A stretch of 64,000 nt of DNA from Eumeta japonica (lineage: Eukaryota > Arthropoda > Insecta > Lepidoptera > Psychidae): positions 1 through 64,000 of the forward strand of contig BGZK01000179.1 in NCBI GenBank assembly GCA_005406025.1, given 5' to 3'. Both the position numbers and the translations under genes were made by a program. The notes under the pieces were generated by a model. That model did not search any database, had not been told where the DNA came from, and worked only from the letters and a program-made list of their open reading frames with translations. Below are positions 60,762 through 64,000 of this stretch, in pieces (position 1 is the first letter of the stretch; each line of letters starts with the position of its first letter).

Positions 60762-62050
60762 TTAACCTTAATTCTACCAATCCATTAGTCAAACAAATCC
60801 AATATCCTATCAATCTACCACTCTAACAATTAACCTCTCTAAAATTCTACCATTTTTATTAATTAACAAAAACACCAAGCTACAAACTTAACAATTTACA
60901 AAACCTACCAATCTACTAATTTACCAATTTGTCAATCTAAATAATATAATCAATTCGCTGCTAATCTATCAATCCTTAAACTTACCAATCTTCCAATCAA
61001 CTAACTATATTACTATTCACCATTCCAATAATCTTCCAATCAACATACTACCCATTCTATAAATCTATTAATCTACCTATCTATAAGCCTACCGATATAC
61101 GGTCAAGCAATAGGGCAAAGTGTTGGTTAAAGCGTTTGCCCAAGTGTTGTGGACTAAGCGTTTTCCCAAATCTTATCTTAAGCGTTCGCCCGAACGATGA
61201 CTAAACGTGAATTCTACCAAAGCATTATTCTAATGAACAAAAAATCTATCAATATTATCGATTAACCAGCCACCATTCTACCAGTCTACCAATAAACATT
61301 CTACTAATCTACCAACAAATATTCTACCGATCTATTAATCTACCATTCTGCTACTCTACTTATTCATCAATTTACTAATCTACCAAAGTACAGTTCTATT
61401 GATCTACTAATCTAGCAAACTACCAATCTACCAATTCACTAATGTACAAATTTATTAATATTACCCATTAACCAATCACTGAACTACTAATATATCAATC
61501 TACGAATTCACTAATTTACCAATCTATTGATCTATAAATCTGCCAATATACAGATCTACTAAACTACTAAGCCAATCTTAGGCCAACGCTCAGGAAGACA
61601 ACGACGACAACGCTTGGGCCAATGTTATTTATCTAAGAAATTACCAGTCCTCAAAGCTGTAAATCTATTAATCTACCAATCGACTTATATACCAATCTAT
61701 TGATCTGTTGATCTATAAATAGTAATCTAATAATCCACCAATCTATTAATATAAAGTAGGGGTTACGGTACAGTTACTAAAAATACATCAAATTTCTTAT
61801 TAACCTGTTTACTAATTTTGCAATACACACACACACACATATATACCGATCTCCTACAAATATAACAACCTACTAGTGTACTATTTACTAATCTACAAAT
61901 AAACCAAACTTTCAATCTTTCAATATACCAATACTACTAATTCACCGATCACCACTTTACCAATCTACAAATATAGCAATTTACCAATTTTAATAATCTA
62001 CCAATATTACTAATTAACCAATCACTATTCTTTCAATCTATAATTAATTT

Positions 62051-62788
62051 ATAATATCGATAATTTTCTCTTCCATTATCCAAGAAATATGTTTTTGTTT
62101 ACATAATGATCAAATAGACATTGCTTTTTGTTTAAAAGAGTTGTTACACTGACAGTCAATCAAAGTGGATAGATGTGGTGCAGTAAAAAAAAGAAAGACT
62201 AAAGGAGGTGTATCGTTCATTAGACGTTACTTTGTGATTGGCACATTTAATCACTTTCAAAATAACTGTTTGGCCAATCCAGCGCCAATCATACTTGATT
62301 AAGCAATAGATTGCTCTGTGACTCAAAAATCTTCAATGTTTTTTTATTAATGTTCTGTGGCTGTGATAGGTACGTAATGTATTGCCTGTTTACTGTTCTG
62401 TGATTGCTGTTTTGCTTTGCATGGAGAAATGTATACAGTGAACTTGTGATCTTGATTGGTGAAATAATGTGATTAAATTTCATTCAACATTTAAATCAAA
62501 ATAGGTAATGGCATTGCAGTCGAATGAAATGTAATTATTGAAAACTTTGCAGGATACAATTGCCACTTTTTTTTAAAAAGATCTTATTTTTTATTTCACT
62601 TTATTACGATTAATGTATTAATTGATAATTTAATTAAAATTCAATTTTGAATTCTGTTTGGAAGTCCTATATGAAAATTGTAATATGCATTTGTAGAATA
62701 TCTTATACGTACCTAATTCATAATTATGGGTGTTATGTTTTTTTTAAGGTAAAATGGATCCCTAAATAAAAATACTTCTGTTTTTGAA
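62051..62788. other. upstream region of zinc-finger gene 2
   Basis: AT-rich DNA, probably promoter/5'UTR and upstream flank; no core promoter motif is convincing. Confidence 0.5.
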
Positions 62789-63082
62789 ATGGAAAATAGT
62801 AATAATTTAGATGATTGGCCTAGTAGACATGACATGACTAGTAATCCTGCAGAACCTAAAAACGACAAAAATGTAGAAAGTAAATGCATAGTATCGAAAG
62901 ATAAAACTCCTCATGAGATTGATGAAATAAATTCAAGGGGCACTGAGAATACAAATAATGTTGAAATCAAGGATGAGAAAAGAAAAAGCATTGACTGTGA
63001 AGTTTCCGCACCTCAATTGGAAAATGTTGAACAAATTAATGCAAACAATGAAATCATTCTCAAAACTGAAGATGAGTTTGAG
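62789..63082 (+). CDS. zinc-finger gene 2, exon 1
   Basis: 98 codons, phase 0 end. The ATG is the first in a frame with in-frame stops upstream. Confidence 0.8.
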
Positions 63083-64000
63083 GTTACTGTCTGTTTTATT
63101 CTTTTTCTAGCATAAAGATTAAAACTTTTAGGCAGGCAGTAGGTAATTTTAGTGTTTTTTATGACCTATTTTAGGCAATATAATCAAATATATATCACCT
63201 AATAAATTATTATATAATGTATAGGTATAATAACGTTTTTGAAAGAATTATTTTTCAAAAGTAGATTAAAAAGTAAAAAATTAATCCTAGCATAAATCTA
63301 ATAATTCGATGTATTTATATTTATCTACAATACTTAAATATATTTACATCCAACAAATAGTTTACTTTGGATTGCCGCTTAATAAACATTGCAAATATTC
63401 CAGGATGGTCAAAGTCAGGTTGAAGTCAATCAGGTGAAAATAGAAATTGAAAGATCGGTGGGACTTGAAGTGCTTAGCAATTATTTAGGAATACGACCAA
63501 ATAACGTGGAAGATTCAATATTGCCTACAACACAGCAAGATGCCTTCGGCCTTCTTAAAGCGACTCAAGTTTCAATGTTTAGAGAAATGAGTAAACCAAC
63601 ATACACTTGTTTAAAATGTTCTGCTGTTCTTCATACTCTCTCTAGTTACAAACAACATATGACAAAACATCGTAAACAGGAGAAAAAGGAATTGTGTAAG
63701 GTCAAACGAAATGAAACTATGAAACGTCAGAGAGAGTTACAAGGTAATGAGCCATATAAATGTGAAGAATGCGGCAAAACCTACTTTTTTGCAGCGGGCT
63801 TGAAGAGTCACATCAGAAAGACTCATAAGCCTGTTGTCTTAAAAGACGAATCGCACGATTACCCTTGCCCCTGTGGTAAAGTTTTTACAAGAAAAAGTAG
63901 GATGGAGACATGTTACAAAAGGCACAGCATACAATTACAAAGAGACTTGTTTCTACAGTGCCCTCGCTGCAAGCAACATTTTAAGAACCAAAATGACTTG
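62789..64000 (+). CDS. multi-zinc-finger protein, gene 2 (5' part; paralogue of gene 1)
   Basis: Exon 1 62789-63082 starts MENSNNLDDWPSRHDMTSNP and ends TEDEFE, acidic, no domain. Exon 2 runs from 63404 to the window end, still open: DGQSQVEVNQVKIEIE, the motif SILPTTQQDAF, then fingers YTCLKCSAVLHTLSSYKQHM, YKCEECGKTYFFAAGLKSHI, the non-canonical YPCPCGKVFTRKSRMETCYK, and a cut finger LQCPRCKQHFKNQNDL. Intron donor GTTACT and acceptor CCAG mirror gene 1. Likely a nuclear DNA-binding protein; the rest lies beyond the window. Confidence 0.85.
63404..64000 (+). CDS. zinc-finger gene 2, exon 2 (cut by window end)
   Basis: Open for 199 codons to the end of the window, with two C2H2 fingers, one C-X1-C-X12-C-X3-H finger and the start of a fourth. 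Confidence 0.85.

Larger units (their letters stand above)
58780..62050. repeat. degenerate tandem tract of CTACCAAT-like units
   Basis: Long arrays of loosely repeated 7-10-base units (CTACCAAT, CTACTAAT, CTATTAAT, CTACAAAT). The + strand is strikingly poor in G. It is interrupted at 59317-60135 by a TIR element and contains small blocks of a second motif type (AGCGTT...GCCCAAGTGTT) at about 59160-59230, 61100-61210 and 61570-61630. No coding sense; a long-decayed satellite or simple repeat. Confidence 0.88.

Noticed and set aside
58780..62050. CRISPR-like array of repeats
   Set aside because: Units are 7-10 bases, variable and without spacers; the context is a eukaryotic genome.

Overview
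This window reads as nuclear DNA of an insect, most likely a moth or butterfly. Genes are spliced, introns are AT-rich, and the transposon types present (ISL2EU, Helitron, Jockey, mariner, pogo, a 5S-derived SINE) are typical of arthropods. The assignment to Lepidoptera is inference from the look of the repeats. There are no bacterial features, no CRISPR array and no tRNA gene I can support.

Region 1-22.1 kb is the 3' part of a tandem-kinase gene of the MSK/RSK5 family (Drosophila JIL-1 type) on the + strand. Twelve exons (3734-19942) join in frame without a stop, giving 849 residues: the end of the N-terminal AGC kinase domain, its C-terminal extension with the hydrophobic motif, the complete C-terminal CaMK-like kinase domain, and a 388-residue basic tail in the last exon. 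The first exons lie upstream of the window. The 3'UTR probably ends near 22.1 kb.

Region 22.1-38.2 kb has no host gene. It is a nest of mobile elements: a foldback element, four copies of an interspersed ~0.75 kb repeat, a 254-bp tandem duplication, a Helitron 3' end abutting a second, protein-coding but decayed Helitron, a pogo-like remnant inside the first, a mariner inside the second, and an antisense Jockey ORF1 fragment.

Region 38.26-42.95 kb is one nearly full-length ISL2EU-type (PIF/Harbinger superfamily) transposon with matching inverted termini. It has two convergent spliced genes: a THAP-domain DDE transposase (+) and a SWIM zinc-finger/YqaJ nuclease-like protein (-). Both are broken by small frameshifts. 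A 5S-rRNA-derived SINE with an 11-bp target duplication sits in an intron of the transposase.

Region 43.2-48.7 kb is a large multi-zinc-finger gene (+). A paralogue starts at 62.8 kb and runs off the window. Both have a short acidic first exon, an intron at the same place, an ILPT-type linear motif, and an unusual C-X1-C-X12-C-X3-H finger beside ordinary C2H2 fingers. The first copy has a one-base frameshift in an A6 run, a sequencing error or a recent lesion.

Region 48.7-62.8 kb between the paralogues holds a hAT-type MITE, a decayed DD82E-type Tc1/mariner-superfamily transposase, a decayed Jockey retrotransposon split by a near-perfect palindromic element, an unexplained cysteine-rich ORF, and a ~3.2 kb tract of degenerate CTACCAAT-like repeats interrupted by a TIR element.

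The most distinctive patterns are the repeated non-canonical zinc finger with its linear motif, the two-gene ISL2EU element, the DD82E transposase, and a recurring habit of short, near-perfect palindromes. One of these palindromes is present in only one of two adjacent duplicate copies.
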